From Gnetum montanum (taxonomy: Eukaryota; Streptophyta; Gnetopsida; Gnetales; Gnetaceae): DNA of 64,000 nucleotides. The notes under the pieces were generated by a model. It worked only from the letters and a program-made list of their open reading frames with translations. It did not search any database and was not told the DNA's origin. The position numbers and the translations under genes are program-made. Positions 10,915 through 21,468 of the stretch are shown here, piece after piece (positions within the stretch are counted from its first letter, which is position 1; every line of letters begins with the position of its first letter). The stretch lies in assembly GCA_015680685.1 (NCBI GenBank), contig MNCI01016169.1, positions 314,706 through 378,705 of the forward strand, in the 5' to 3' direction.

Positions 10915-11170
10915 CATTGCAATCTTTTATGCAATTTTTAAGCATTAACAATATTTTGAATTTACATTGTACTTGTTCTATATTTTACAATGTCTTTTAT
11001 GATATATGAGATTTAATTTTTATAAAAAAAACTAATATATTTAAATTTTCTCTATCACGCAGCGGCTTTTCTTGAAGAACATGTATTCAAACACGTTCAA
11101 AATCACAAATCCTTGATTGCACCCTTCCACTAATCAAATTCTTTTCATGCATAGGTTTTCCGTGATTAAC
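10915..11170 (+). repeat. dispersed repeat B, copy 2
   Basis: This is the same-orientation match to 4155-4435: CAATCTTTTATGCAATTTTTAAGCA, the TATGATATATGAGATTT word, and TTCATGCATAGGTTTTC at the end. Confidence 0.55.
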
Positions 11171-11329
11171 CTTACACTTCATTCCAAACCACGTGCATAT
11201 ATTCCACGTGCATATTTGAATAATGTTTTTTTAAAATGAAAAAGAAATAAAACATCTTTTCCATCTTAAACAATTGTTTATATTTAAATTTGGAACACAT
11301 TAACCCCTAAGAAAACCAAACTCCTTTAA

Positions 11330-11600
11330 GAAGCCTATCGCCTTTCGTAGAGATACGAAACCACCTGCCCCGTTGTGGCTATGCTGCCGTCATTCGCTAC
11401 GGTTCGCTGTTGCTTGTGGCAGAATTGTTGCTGCCGCCCACCAAGCGCACGCCAACATCGCGCTCTCACTGTAGAGAGAGGGAGACCTCCTGCCTCCGCG
11501 GCTTACTGCACCTGCCCTTGCTGCTGAGAGGGAGACCTCCGGTGATGTCCTGCGCCTGCCCTTTCTGCTGAGAGAGAGACCTCCGGTGATTTTCTGACAT
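11330..11600 (+). repeat. GC-rich island with 50-bp tandem repeat
   Basis: Base composition jumps from AT-rich to GC-rich for about 260 bp. Inside, GAGAGGGAGACCTCC is repeated three times (around 11477, 11528 and 11569, the last as GAGAGAGAGACCTCC), followed by similar CTGC-CTGCCC words, giving units of about 41-51 bp. No open frame of note. The source is unknown. Confidence 0.6.
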
Positions 11601-12105
11601 CACAAGAGTTCACAGTTGTTAAGTATTCTAAAGCGAATTCAAGGTAGACAACACATTTATCTCATTTATGCCAGTGTCCAGAAAGTGTTCATAAAAAAGT
11701 AAAGCTATAAGGATAAACCCAGTAATCCTTTATTGTTGTAAGGGTGTAGGGGTCAGGTGAGATCATTAACAAAAACTAAATGAGCCAAAGAGAGTTGTTA
11801 TCACTAAAGTTGCTAACCATGGAAGCTTCTGATCATTCATGTGAAAAAAAAATTGCTTCTTATCTGTGGAACAGGAAATAGTAATGCAAGCCAAGATACA
11901 ATGGATACAACTTCTTTTTCCTCATCTTCTCTTCCCGATAGATTTACAAAGGCTTTGAAAATCATAATTTGAGAAATCTGAGATTAATCATGAGATCTCC
12001 AATATATCACAATGCAACAAAGAAACCAATTCAAGATGAGATTGGACATTTAATCTATTAAATCATGTTATATTTTTATTGATTTTTTAAGTTTACAATA
12101 TTATT
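11601..12105. other. AT-rich DNA left of the LINE
   Basis: No coding or repeat signal recognised. It was contiguous with 17246 onward before the LINE inserted. Confidence 0.4.
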
Positions 12106-12118
12106 TATTACTAATTCT
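12106..12118 (+). repeat. LINE target-site duplication, left copy
   Basis: TATTACTAATTCT here is repeated exactly at 17233-17245. It abuts the LINE's poly(A) tail, seen as a T-run on the plus strand. Confidence 0.85.
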
Positions 12119-12129
12119 TTTTTTTTTGT

Positions 12130-12363
12130 AAAAGGTCGAGCGAATTATATTTCAAAAAAAAGAAGCTATACACAGTACAGCAAGGGCCAGGGCCGCTGGC
12201 CCCACTCCCGCCAAGGAATTTCCCAGGGGCTGCCCATAGCAACCCCGTCATTGCCACCCCGCCGACGGAGGACTACCCATCCCACAAGGATCAGACTGGG
12301 GACCCCTCCCCTGACACCCCGTCCACCGGCGGTGGCAACCAACCGTGAGACGGGGGCGTGGAC
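12130..12363 (-). other. LINE 3' untranslated region
   Basis: This lies between the ORF2 stop (12364) and the poly(A) tail. It is GC-rich, with no open frame, and is followed by a short AT-rich stretch before the tail. Confidence 0.7.
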
Positions 12364-15300
12364 CTAATTTTTGCTGGGCTGTCCCGGCCCGTCCTCCCTG
12401 CGACGTCTGAATTCCTCGATGATTTGGGCGATGCTGGTCCTGCGGTTGGGGGTGCTCACCTTCAAGGCCTGCAGTGCTGGATTCAGGGTTCGTTCCCCCA
12501 GTATGTCATTGCTTCCGGCCGTAAGCTCATGCCTCTCCTCCGTCGGGATCTGGATTCGTCTCTCGATCCGCCCCTGGGTAACGTCGTGGGGGGTGGTCTG
12601 GCCGTGCGAAGCGACCCTCCTGAAGCCCTGCCACGTTCTCGCCTGCTGCTTGGAAGGTTCTAATGTTGTGTGGGGAGCCATGGCGGAGGCAATCTCGTCC
12701 CAAAGCTTAGTGATCTTCGTGCAAAGGATGCTCACGGGGGGGAGTGCTGCGCTGTTGAAAATGCAATCATTCCTGGCCCGCCATAGGACCCAGAGCGCGA
12801 CGAGCGTTGCCGAGTTGCTCGAGAACTCTAGGGTGCGGAGCCCGACCGTTTTCCAGAGCTGCGCGGTCACCTGACAACCAAGGACAAAGTGCTGCAGCGT
12901 TTCATTGTGCTGATTGCACATAGGGCACTGAGTGTTGATGCCCATGCCCCTGGACTTCAGAACAGCGTGAACCGGGAGGGCCTGGTGGAGGATCAACCAC
13001 TCGAAGGTTTTGATCTTCTCCGGGAGGATACCCTTCCACAGCTGCATCCATCGCAGATCAACTGGGAACAGTTTCTGCAGGAGTTGATGTGGGTGCAGGT
13101 GGATGCCTTCCGCGCTGTCCATCGACCCCACCTGCGTGCAGAGCTGCCTCCAAATGTGGGAGTCAGAGTTGGCCGCCGTTCAGGGGCTGTACTTCTTCCT
13201 CATGATTTGAACCCAGAGGGAGGGGTCTTCGTTGTTTGTGACCAGGCATTGCAAGAGTTTATGACGCCCCAGGGCAACCTCCAGCGCGAAGGGGAGGAGG
13301 CCAACGCCACCGGCGTACCAAGGCCGCGCGATTTTGGACCAAGCCAGGAGGTGCAACCTTTTACCCCCCTTATCGCCAGACCAAACAAAATCACAAATAA
13401 TCTGGTCGATCTTGGTGATGGCTCCGAGGTGTGGGGAGGCCATCGAGGCAGCAAACCTCGCCATGGCCCCCAAAACCGCAGACGCTAGCACCATCTTCCC
13501 CTTGCGGGACAGGAATTTATTTGTCCAGTGGGCTGCGTGTTTCTGAATTTTTGCAATGAGCGCCTGCCAGGTCCATTGCCTGTGCCAGTTATGCATTGGG
13601 ATGCCCAGATACTTGTCATCCGCCTCCCCTGGGAGAATCCCCAGGATTTGGATAATTTTGCTGCGCACCAAGGGGTGAGCGTGGGTGAAGAATAAGGCCG
13701 ATTTCCCAGGATTGAGTACCAGGCCCACCTCCTTGTGCAGCCGATCCAGGGCCCTCAGAATCGCCCTGGCTTGCGGGACCGCGGCCCTGGTGTATATCAT
13801 GGTGTCGTCCGCGAAATGTGCAGTAAGACAATGAATGCTGTGCACATTTAACCCCTGGACCCCTTCTTCTGTGCAGTAGGTATGCAGGAGGTCCATCATC
13901 ATCAGGAAAAGAAGCGGGGATAGCGGGTCTCCTTGGCGAAGCCTACATCCTGTTCCCTGAAAGCCCCACAATTGCCCATCAATATCTAATGAGTACCTTC
14001 CTCCCTGCTGGATCTGTAGGCAGAGTTCAACAAAGGCGGGGTCAAACCCTTTAGCAAGTAAAACTGATCTCAAGGTGGCCCAACTGACGGAATCATAGGC
14101 CTTGGTAATGTCTAACTTGATGTAGAGGCCCGGAAGTTTGGCCTTCCTAAGGGAGTGCTGGATCTCCTGAAGCAGTAGGACCTGGTCCTGGAGGTAACGG
14201 CCCTTCAGAAAAGCAGCTTGGTGCTTACCTATGAGACGCGTCATGAGCGGTCGCAGCCTGTCCACGAGCAGGTGAGAAAAAAGGCGCAGCAGAGAGTTGC
14301 AAACCCTGATGAGACGGAAATGACCTAGGGAAGTGGGATTCTCCATCTTCGGGATTAAAACCATGCACGAGCAGTTAATTTCTTTCCTGACCTGCCGCCA
14401 GGCCAACATGTGGTTAAACGCATCCAGTAGGTTCTTCCCGAGAACAGCTTCGAAATTCGTAAAGAATTCAATGGGCCAGCCATCTGGCCCTGGCGCCTTG
14501 TTCACTGGCATTTTCTGCAGCGCCGCGTGCAGCTCCTGACGTGTGAATGGCTGCAGGAGCTAGAAATTATCAGCCAGATTTAAAATTTTATCCATGGGCA
14601 CCGAAATGGGGATCGTTGGCCGCCAGTCCCAGACCTGCTGCCAGTAATGTAGGAGGCTGTTTGTGCGTGGAGGAGCCTCGTCCTGCAGGAGGCGTTGCAT
14701 CGGCCCATTCCGAGCATCGTAGAGGGCCTTCGCAGCCGAGAAAAAAAATTTGGTGTGCCGATCCCCCTCCCGCAACCACTGCACACGGGCCCGTTGGCGC
14801 CAGTACTCCTCCTCCTCTTGGTGAAGGAGTTGAAGCTCAGCCTGGAGGGCGAGCTCCTCCCCGGCGTGGTCGGCCGCACTCACGTGCTGTTCTTGCTGTG
14901 ATTGAATCGCCTGCAATTGGGCCTGCAACTGACTTCTGCAGGTTTTGAACCGATATTTCTCGGTTGGGCTGATATTTTTAATTTGTTGTTTCAGCGTTTT
15001 CAACCCGTTCTTGAGAAATTCACGTGGGTCCCCCGAGGCGTTGTAGTTATGCCAGATGTCCTGCACCATTTTTCCAAGCCATGGTCTGCGGATCCAGGTG
15101 CACTCGAAACGGAAGGTGCACAGATGTTGGAACTCCCCACGCTCCAGATTGTAGAAAATGGGCCTATGATCGGAGGCCATGCGTGCACCTCCGTAAGCCT
15201 GGAGGTCCCAATCAGTCAACAGCTTCTCACTGGCCCACACACGGTTAATCCGAGATAGGACCCTCGTGGCGTCTTGTCTACGGTTGCTCCAGGTGAAATT

Positions 15301-15809
15301 GCAGCCGGTGATTTCCAAGTCCGTCAGATCAAATTGCTGTAACAAGGCAAGCATTTCCGTTGCCCCGGGGGGCTCAGCCCACGAGTCGCTGATCTTTTCC
15401 CAGGAGAAGAGCTGCTGGTTAAAATCGCCAATTAATAACCAGTTGGCCTTCTTGGGAACCTGCGCCGCGACCTGGTAGAGCTCCTGAACCCGCGCAGCCA
15501 GCCTTGGGCGCTGTACACATTTGTAACCCACACGTCCGGCCCAGGCAGGTGCACCATAATGCACAAGTCGGACGTATCCAGGACATACGAGTCCGCCTTG
15601 GTGAGGATCGCGAGGCCGCCCACACACCCCCTGCTGGGCGCCTGGTGGCTGTGCCACCCCGGCCACTGGAGAGTCTGAGTCTCCGTCTACTGTAATTTTG
15701 TTTCTTGCAGGCATACAATGTCACACTTTTCGTCGCGCACTAAACAATGCAGGGTATGTCGCTTGTAAGGGGTACCCTGGCCCCTGCAGTTCCAGGAAAG
15801 GACCTTCAT
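12364..15809 (-). pseudogene. LINE ORF2: endonuclease / reverse transcriptase / zf-RVT
   Basis: The start is ATG at 15809 (MKVLSWNCRGQGTPYK), the usual start of the APE-type endonuclease. Endonuclease motifs follow: CLQETKLQ, NWLLIGDFNQQL, FTWSNRR and SDHRPI. Reverse transcriptase occupies about 13180-14511, with NKAPGPDGWPIEFF, ITKAYDSVSW, GDPLSPLLFL and the catalytic FADD in HFADDTMIY. The C-terminus has the zf-RVT region (LWKGILPEKIKTFEWLILH, CPMCNQHNETLQHFVLGC). No RNase H follows. Defects: TAG just after QETKLQ, at least one frameshift between about 15430 and 15520, a TAG near 14560 before the RT, and a frame change near 13130-13180. The RT block itself is an open 443 codons. Confidence 0.92.
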
Positions 15810-15988
15810 GGAGACAGGGAACGGTGGTACACCTCTTATAGCGTGGGCTGCACTCCCAAATCCACGAAGAGCTGCGTGGCCTTCTGCCGGTGAGAGTGGC
15901 TATCAGGGTGTCCAACCTTCACCGCATGAAGAGATACCGTCATTCCTTTTTTATGCAGGCTCCGTTTCTGATCTGGGGGGGAGCTGAG

Positions 15989-16906
15989 CTACCCCGAACC
16001 CCGACTGGTGTTAATCCAGTCCATGACTGGTGGTGGGGATAGACCACCATGGGAAGGACCCTTCCCACCCGAGCTGGGCATTCTGTGAGAGTCCTGCCGC
16101 GCCGCTGTCCCTTCCTGAGAGGGCGTCGACTGGTCTTCATTGTCCCCGACCAGCGCATGAAGGTATGACTTGCTCGCCATATTGGCCTTGGTACCCTGAC
16201 TCGTCCCTGGCAGCCCCTCATGTTGAGCGTCCTGCGTTGCAAGCTTTGCTGATGCCCTGGAGAGTGATCCCCCACTAGGCGCAGCCTTGGAGGCCGCTCC
16301 CTTCGCGGCAGCATCCTTACCCGGTCGTCGAGCCCCCTCTTTGGGGGCCTACGGTTTTTGATTGGCAACCCGGCCCTTCCTTCCAACGACGTACCATCCA
16401 TCATCTGGTGTGGCCACGTACCCCGCTGGATGGCCCTGGTCACTCCCCGGCCGATGCTGGGCCTGAGCCTTCGGCTGGTTCTCGAACAGAACCCTAACCC
16501 TCTCCTCCCCAAGGTCCATGATGAGAACCAGCACCTTGACTGGTTCTTGTGTGAGAAGAGGCCGCCAGACATAGAACCTCGTGAACCCCAGATGATCCAT
16601 ACCAGAAGTGGAGAGGTCAAACTTGATGAAATCTCCAAACAGATCTGCCAACGTCCGCAGTACCGTAGGCGACCAGTATTCAAGGGGGAGGTCATACAAC
16701 CGTACCCAGATCGGCGCACGTGCGAACAACGCTGGATCAAGGTGAGCTCCAGGGCGCCAGGGCCAGCCCGCGCATGCCGTAGAATTAAGGGCCTCCCACC
16801 AGGACATGTTCGCGCTCCTCCAAGGAAGCGAAACCGAACAAGAGGCAATCGTCTGCCAGGAAGGAAACCGTCACCGTGTCAAACCCCCAAGCGTTTCGGG
16901 CCTAGC
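15989..16906 (-). pseudogene. LINE ORF1 (DUF4283-like, RNA-binding) with one internal stop and frameshifts
   Basis: The N-terminal part reads GFDTVTVSFLADDCLLFGFA then LEEREHVLVGGP, and after frame changes near 16690-16790 continues as RAPIWVRLYDLPLEYWSPTV, the signature of the DUF4283 region in plant LINE ORF1 and gag-like proteins. It then stays in one frame to 15989, interrupted only by TAG at 16349-16351, through a basic, Ala/Ser-rich linker. ORF1 proteins coat the LINE RNA. The true start codon was not fixed. No CCHC knuckle is visible, which is a departure from many plant L1 ORF1s. ORF2 begins about 180 bp downstream. Confidence 0.75.
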
Positions 16907-17069
16907 GTCAGATCAGGTCAATGTGGGGTCGAGCCCCTTTAGACACAAATTTGCCTATCAGGCTACGGTCCAGTCTGGCCAACATATCTGATTCTGGGCC
17001 TCCAACTTTGAATCTCAATTCTGCTCTGACTCTGGAGCATACTTCATCCAACTACCGCTTCTGTCCTGG

Positions 17070-17232
17070 GGCTTCCTCTCCTGCTGTTCCCTCTCCTGCA
17101 GTCTCTGCTCCTGTAGTCTCTGCACCTACCGTCAATCCGGCTACCACCACTCCCATTCCAGATGCCTCAGCTGCTCCCGTCGCTCCAATCGCTCCAGTCA
17201 CTCCCATTCCAGTCGCTCCCATTCCCGTCAAC
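17070..17232 (-). repeat. purine-rich repeated LINE 5' UTR
   Basis: On the minus strand the element starts with repeated words such as GGAATGGGAGYGACT, GGAGCGATT and GCAGAGACTACAGGAG. These form a GA-rich short tandem array right at the 5' end, directly next to the TSD. Such an array may hold the internal promoter; that is inference. Confidence 0.6.
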
Positions 17233-17245
17233 TATTACTAATTCT
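17233..17245 (+). repeat. LINE target-site duplication, right copy
   Basis: Exact match to 12106-12118 (TATTACTAATTCT). Confidence 0.85.
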
Positions 17246-17838
17246 GATGCCAATAGAAAACTAAAATTTCTATCTTGGATTTTCCACTTTAGTTGAACTC
17301 TTAGATGAAAAAAATTGGAAATTGCAACTTCCAACATGGATGAATATAATTGTTCTATTTTTATAATATTGACAATTTTAATTTGATTCTTACATCAATT
17401 TATTCAAATTTTTTCAATCCAATTTATGAAAAGAGTTGCCAATTTACTCATCAGATCAGATTTTTCAATCTATGTTGAAAATGGCTACAAAGAATGTTGG
17501 CTATAAAATGAAATCTTTGACCTCAGTCCTATTATTCGTGGTTGAGACTATCTTTAAGTGGGAACTTTGCTTCCTCTATTTTTCTTCATCTCTGCTCATG
17601 TTCTGCACTCTCTTTTTTAAAAAGCTCTATTTCTATATTCTTTCTAGCTCTACTCTACATAGGTCTTAGGCTTCAAACTAAATAGTGGAATCCTTTTCTT
17701 ATGTGTTTTGAAAACCAATTTTTGTGAATGGGAGCTTGATGGTTGCACTTGGTCCAAGACTGCAGAAGAAGCCTTGTACCTCTTTTACTTTTTAGATTAA
17801 TAAAATTACTTTACTCATAAGAATTTGGGGACAGTTTT
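17246..17838. other. AT-rich DNA right of the LINE
   Basis: A 77-residue open frame (17436-17669) is hydrophobic with no family resemblance. The stretch near 17790-17820 resembles a transcript 3' end (AATAAAATT) but no gene is visible. Confidence 0.3.
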
Positions 17839-20382
17839 TGTTACCAAAATTACACATTATGAAACAAATGTTATATCGGCACAGAGAAAACACAACAGGG
17901 AAATAAAACTTGCAAAATGGAGTGAGAAAGAAATAAGGTTGATAAACAAAAAAGTAACTTAGCAACTATTGAGGTCAACATCACCTATGAATGGGGCCTT
18001 ATCCATCCATCATAAAACCTATAATTCTAACTAGCGGTTACTAATGACCTAAGTTTCAATTGACCATATCAAATCAATAATCAAACTAAAATTCAAACTA
18101 AGAGTAGCGTCCAATTGGTGGCTACACTGTTGCATTAGTTCTCTCTTGATTGAGTGGTGCAGATATAGCTTTTAACACGAGGATTACTACTGGCCAATGT
18201 ATTATCAATTTGGAAACATTGCCTACTTTATGCAAAGCAGTATTCAATAGATCAAAGTGCAAGTAGCTATCTACCTTTGATTTTTTTTAAAAGATATTTT
18301 TCTTCTTTTGGTTGCCTCCCCACCACAATCTGTTGCAACAATGTCCTACAACCAACCTCAGTTCCTGCCATCAACTACTGCCAATGTATGCTTGTACTTT
18401 CTTCCCTCTGCACCATCATGCCATTGAAACCCTTTCACTGCCATTGTCCCTTGACATTGCTAGCCTTCCATCGCCTTGTTTTGGTGACATGTGCACCACG
18501 TCCAGTACTTGTGCCTGCATCCAGTACCTACACCTCTTGTTGTTCCTATGCCTCAAGCACCATGATCTATATAGCAGGGAACCTTGTTGACTACCTTGCC
18601 TTGTTGTCCCATCATCCACACCCCTTCATTGCCCAGTGCAACAAACCCTGCTAAATCCTCACATGTTCTGCTATGACTTCACCCGCCACTTAATTCGCAC
18701 TTAGCCACCTCATGCGGCACCATGGCATCATCGTAAGCACTATGCTACTTTGTTGATCCCCTTACCGTTGTTTGCATCGACAAAACCTTGTGCATGTACC
18801 TCACAAGCCTACACCATGCTTTTCCTTTTGTCAACCTCTACACCACCTCATCTGTTGTACCTCCTTTGCCTACCCATTCTTGTTGCATTACTGCATCTTG
18901 GATCCTTTTCAACTCTCCTACTACTTTCCTTGGTCGTAGCAAATTCTCTATGTTTCTCGAGTTTTGTTTTTTTGATAATAATAGTAATAATAATATATAA
19001 TAACAATAATATATAAGTAAATATGGATATGTTTTGTATATTTATTAACTCTATGTTTACTCTTAGTTATTTTTATAATTGATTGATTGATTTACCCTTA
19101 GTGTTTTAATAATTAATTGATCATTGACTTACTCTTAATTGTTGATTAATAGGAACATATGGAAGAAATTAAAGTACAAATTACAAAAGAGATTGGAAAA
19201 ATCAATTGACCACCAAATCTAGCGAGAGAAATTATGCATGATAGCCACGTGAGTGGACACATGGCCAATTCCTCTTCCTCTTGAAAGAGGAAGAGAGGAA
19301 GAAGAGGAAGAAGGAAGCCCTATATAGGACCTCCTCATGTAGCCAAAAAATCATTAAGGAGGAACTAGCAGAAAGCCAACCACCAGCACAAGGCCTCTTC
19401 TTCCATTTTTGCTCTTACCTCTGCCCTAATACACTCTCTCCCTTCTTCCCCTTCTTATACCTTGTTATCCCACCACTACCCAAACTCTACTCAACTTGAC
19501 TAAGAGTATATTAAGGTAAAACTATGTAGGAGGTTAGAGAGGCTTGCCCTCAAATTCAACCATGAAAAAGATTGAGAAAAAGGTTGGGGCAACATCCTAG
19601 CTAGGAAGGAGGCAACTATTGCCCACTTGCAAGATTTAAAAGGACAAACAAAGTAGCTGACTTGAGATATTTGGTCATATTGTGACTACATCCAAGATGA
19701 CGTGTAGAATAATCAAGGCAACTATATTAGCGAAAGATCCACCAAGTTCACATTCCCTTCTTTCCCCTTAAATATCTCGATGTTCTACTTATTCATGTTA
19801 TTAACGTGTTGACTTTAAATATTTTAATATATACTTCATCTTTAATACTTTTTTTCTACTCATTATTTTAAGTTCTATTTAAATCATCATTCTATTTAAA
19901 TTATCAATTACATTTCATCTCTCACCTGAAGACTATTCCTAGGCTAGTCATGCCCTAAGCAAGGTGCCCTAGGTAATAACCTTGTAAAACTCGAGCACTT
20001 TATAGGTGTTGTACATTAGTGTGCTTTTACAACCCAAATTCTCACATCAACAACAACTTTTTACAACATCTTCAAAACTACAGATAGGTTTACAAAGATT
20101 ACAAGTCAATTGTTTCCACATAATAATGTTTACACAGGAGACTATACACTCTTAACCATAACCAACCCAAAATAGATTTAAATAGCTAGATTCATGGTTA
20201 CAATCATGGAATCAACCAATAGTTAACTTAGACATGTCTTCACTTTTTATTTTACAAGAAGTTTTAGATATCTTAACTTTTCCTTTCATATTTTTAGAAA
20301 ATTCTAAAATGAACAAACGATGGAAGAGAAAAGTGAAGTTCAATACAAGTTAATTATATATTTTGTCTTCACACCAGTAACA
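17839..20382 (-). repeat. 3' LTR of the TRIM/LARD-like element, interrupted
   Basis: The two ends align to 20995-21463, with about 2.07 kb of unrelated DNA between roughly 17955 and 20030. Matching words include GGGAAATAAAACTTG, AACATCTTCAAAA, GGAATCAACCAATAGTTAAC and ACAAGAAGTTTTAGATATCT. Confidence 0.65.
17955..20030. other. 2.1-kb insertion inside the LTR
   Basis: This DNA has no counterpart in the sister LTR. It holds a G-poor, C-rich segment at 18300-18960, an AT-rich part, and at about 19317 a TATA-like CCTATATAGGACC preceded by a GA-rich tract. One idea is a solo LTR or non-autonomous element of its own, but I could not find its ends or a TSD. The open frames at 18277-18654 and 18750-19016 look compositional, not coding. 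Confidence 0.4.
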
Positions 20383-20994
20383 ATCTTCCACTTGAAGAAA
20401 AATCACTTAGACCGATAAAAAATAAGTTGGAACAACTTTACTAATCAATATGTCATTGCCTTTTACAACATGCAGAAAAATTACAAGTGCACAACTATTG
20501 GAGAAGCATCTCTGCATGAAATATCCTATTGAACCAAGCCTCCTCAAGATAAAAACAACATAAGATAGCATTACACTAGCATTGTCAAATACTATCCAAA
20601 AATCATAACACATGCTAACACAAAATGTTAATAAAGCTAAAGAGTTGCACAACTCACACTTTGAAATAATAAGATATCTCTTCAACAACAACATACCTAA
20701 AGGATGCAACATTACCAAAGATAACATCATCATGTCTTAAAAATAGAGCAATCCCTTTTTACATGTCCAATATCACCATAGTATTAGCAACTTGGTCTTT
20801 TTTGTTTTCTAGTTGTTTCATTCATCAATGAGAACAAAAATAAGCTAGCTTCACTATTTTGTACACACAACTCCATTGAAACAAAAACAATCTACAGATA
20901 AACAGTTTGCAAATAATTCAAACCACCTTGTAAAGCTTTTTATACTCAACTAATAACAAACATTGCACAACTTTAACCTTGCTCCAATACCACT
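20383..20994 (-). other. non-coding internal region of the TRIM/LARD-like element
   Basis: There are 612 bp between the LTRs, with a primer-binding site at one end and a purine-rich tract (AAGTGGAAGAT on the minus strand) beside the other LTR. No domain is recognisable; a 108-residue minus frame at 20407-20733 is hydrophobic and probably chance. Confidence 0.55.
20977..20994 (-). promoter_or_regulatory. primer-binding site, initiator-Met tRNA type
   Basis: AGTGGTATTGGAGCAAGG directly follows the 5' LTR on the minus strand. It differs from the common TGGTATCAGAGC at two bases within the core. It primes minus-strand DNA synthesis in intact relatives. Confidence 0.65.
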
Positions 20995-21463
20995 TGTTAC
21001 CAAAATTACGTGTTATGCAAAATCTTTATCCGCAAATGTTACCAACACAAAAAATAACATAGGGAAATAAAACTTGTAGAATGAAGTGAGAGAGAAACAT
21101 GGAAGATATAAAAGAAAGCAATTCTCAAATTTTATAACATCTTCAAAATACAAAGAGATATAGAGATGTTTACAAACATCATAATTCAATTGCTTCCACA
21201 TAGCAACCCTTACACAAGAGACCACACTCAACTTACTAACCAAAACCAACCCAAGTGGGATTTAAATAGCTAAATCTAGGGTTACAATAATGGAATCAAC
21301 CAATAGTTAACTCAAACATGTCTTCACTTTTCTTTTACAAGAAGTTTTAGATATCTTAACTTTTTTTTTCATATTTTAGAAAATTTTAAAACTAACAAAT
21401 GGTAGAAGAAAAAATGAAGTTCAATAGAAGTTAACTGGATATTTTGTCTTCACATCTCTAACA
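20995..21463 (-). repeat. 5' LTR of the TRIM/LARD-like element
   Basis: A 469-bp LTR with inverted TGTTA...TAACA ends. It matches the interrupted copy at 17839-20382. Confidence 0.7.
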
Positions 21464-21468
21464 GTTTA

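Larger units (their letters stand above)
12119..17232 (-). mobile_element. full-length L1-type LINE
   Basis: This 5.1-kb element is bounded by an exact 13-bp TSD, with a poly(A) tail (T-run at 12118-12129) at its minus-strand 3' end. It contains a purine-rich repeated 5' UTR, ORF1 with a DUF4283-like domain and ORF2 with endonuclease, reverse transcriptase and zf-RVT domains. L1-type LINEs reverse-transcribe their RNA at a nick made by their own endonuclease. GC content is clearly higher than the flanks, so it arrived from a different base-composition context or is under different mutation pressure. Stops and frameshifts show this copy cannot move by itself. Confidence 0.92.
17839..21463 (-). 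mobile_element. small non-coding LTR element (TRIM/LARD-like) with one split LTR
   Basis: Two similar sequences, 20995-21463 and 17839-about 17955 plus about 20030-20382, begin TGTTACCAAAATTAC and end with a CA dinucleotide (CTAACA). Next to the right copy, the minus strand reads AGTGGTATTGGAGCAAGG, close to the initiator-Met tRNA primer site TGGTATCAGAGC. So the right copy is the 5' LTR and the element is on the minus strand. The internal region is only about 612 bp and has no coding capacity. Flanks GTTTT (17834) and GTTTA (21464) fit a TSD with one change. Confidence 0.7.

Noticed and set aside
12358-13488. Plus-strand open frames of 100-200 codons over the LINE
   Set aside because: They lie opposite the clearly conserved minus-strand RT and zf-RVT coding sequence and exist because of high GC.
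18277-19016. Cys/Pro/Leu-rich protein genes in the 2.1-kb LTR insertion
   Set aside because: Three overlapping frames are open together in a C-rich, G-poor segment, which is a composition effect; no domain recognised.
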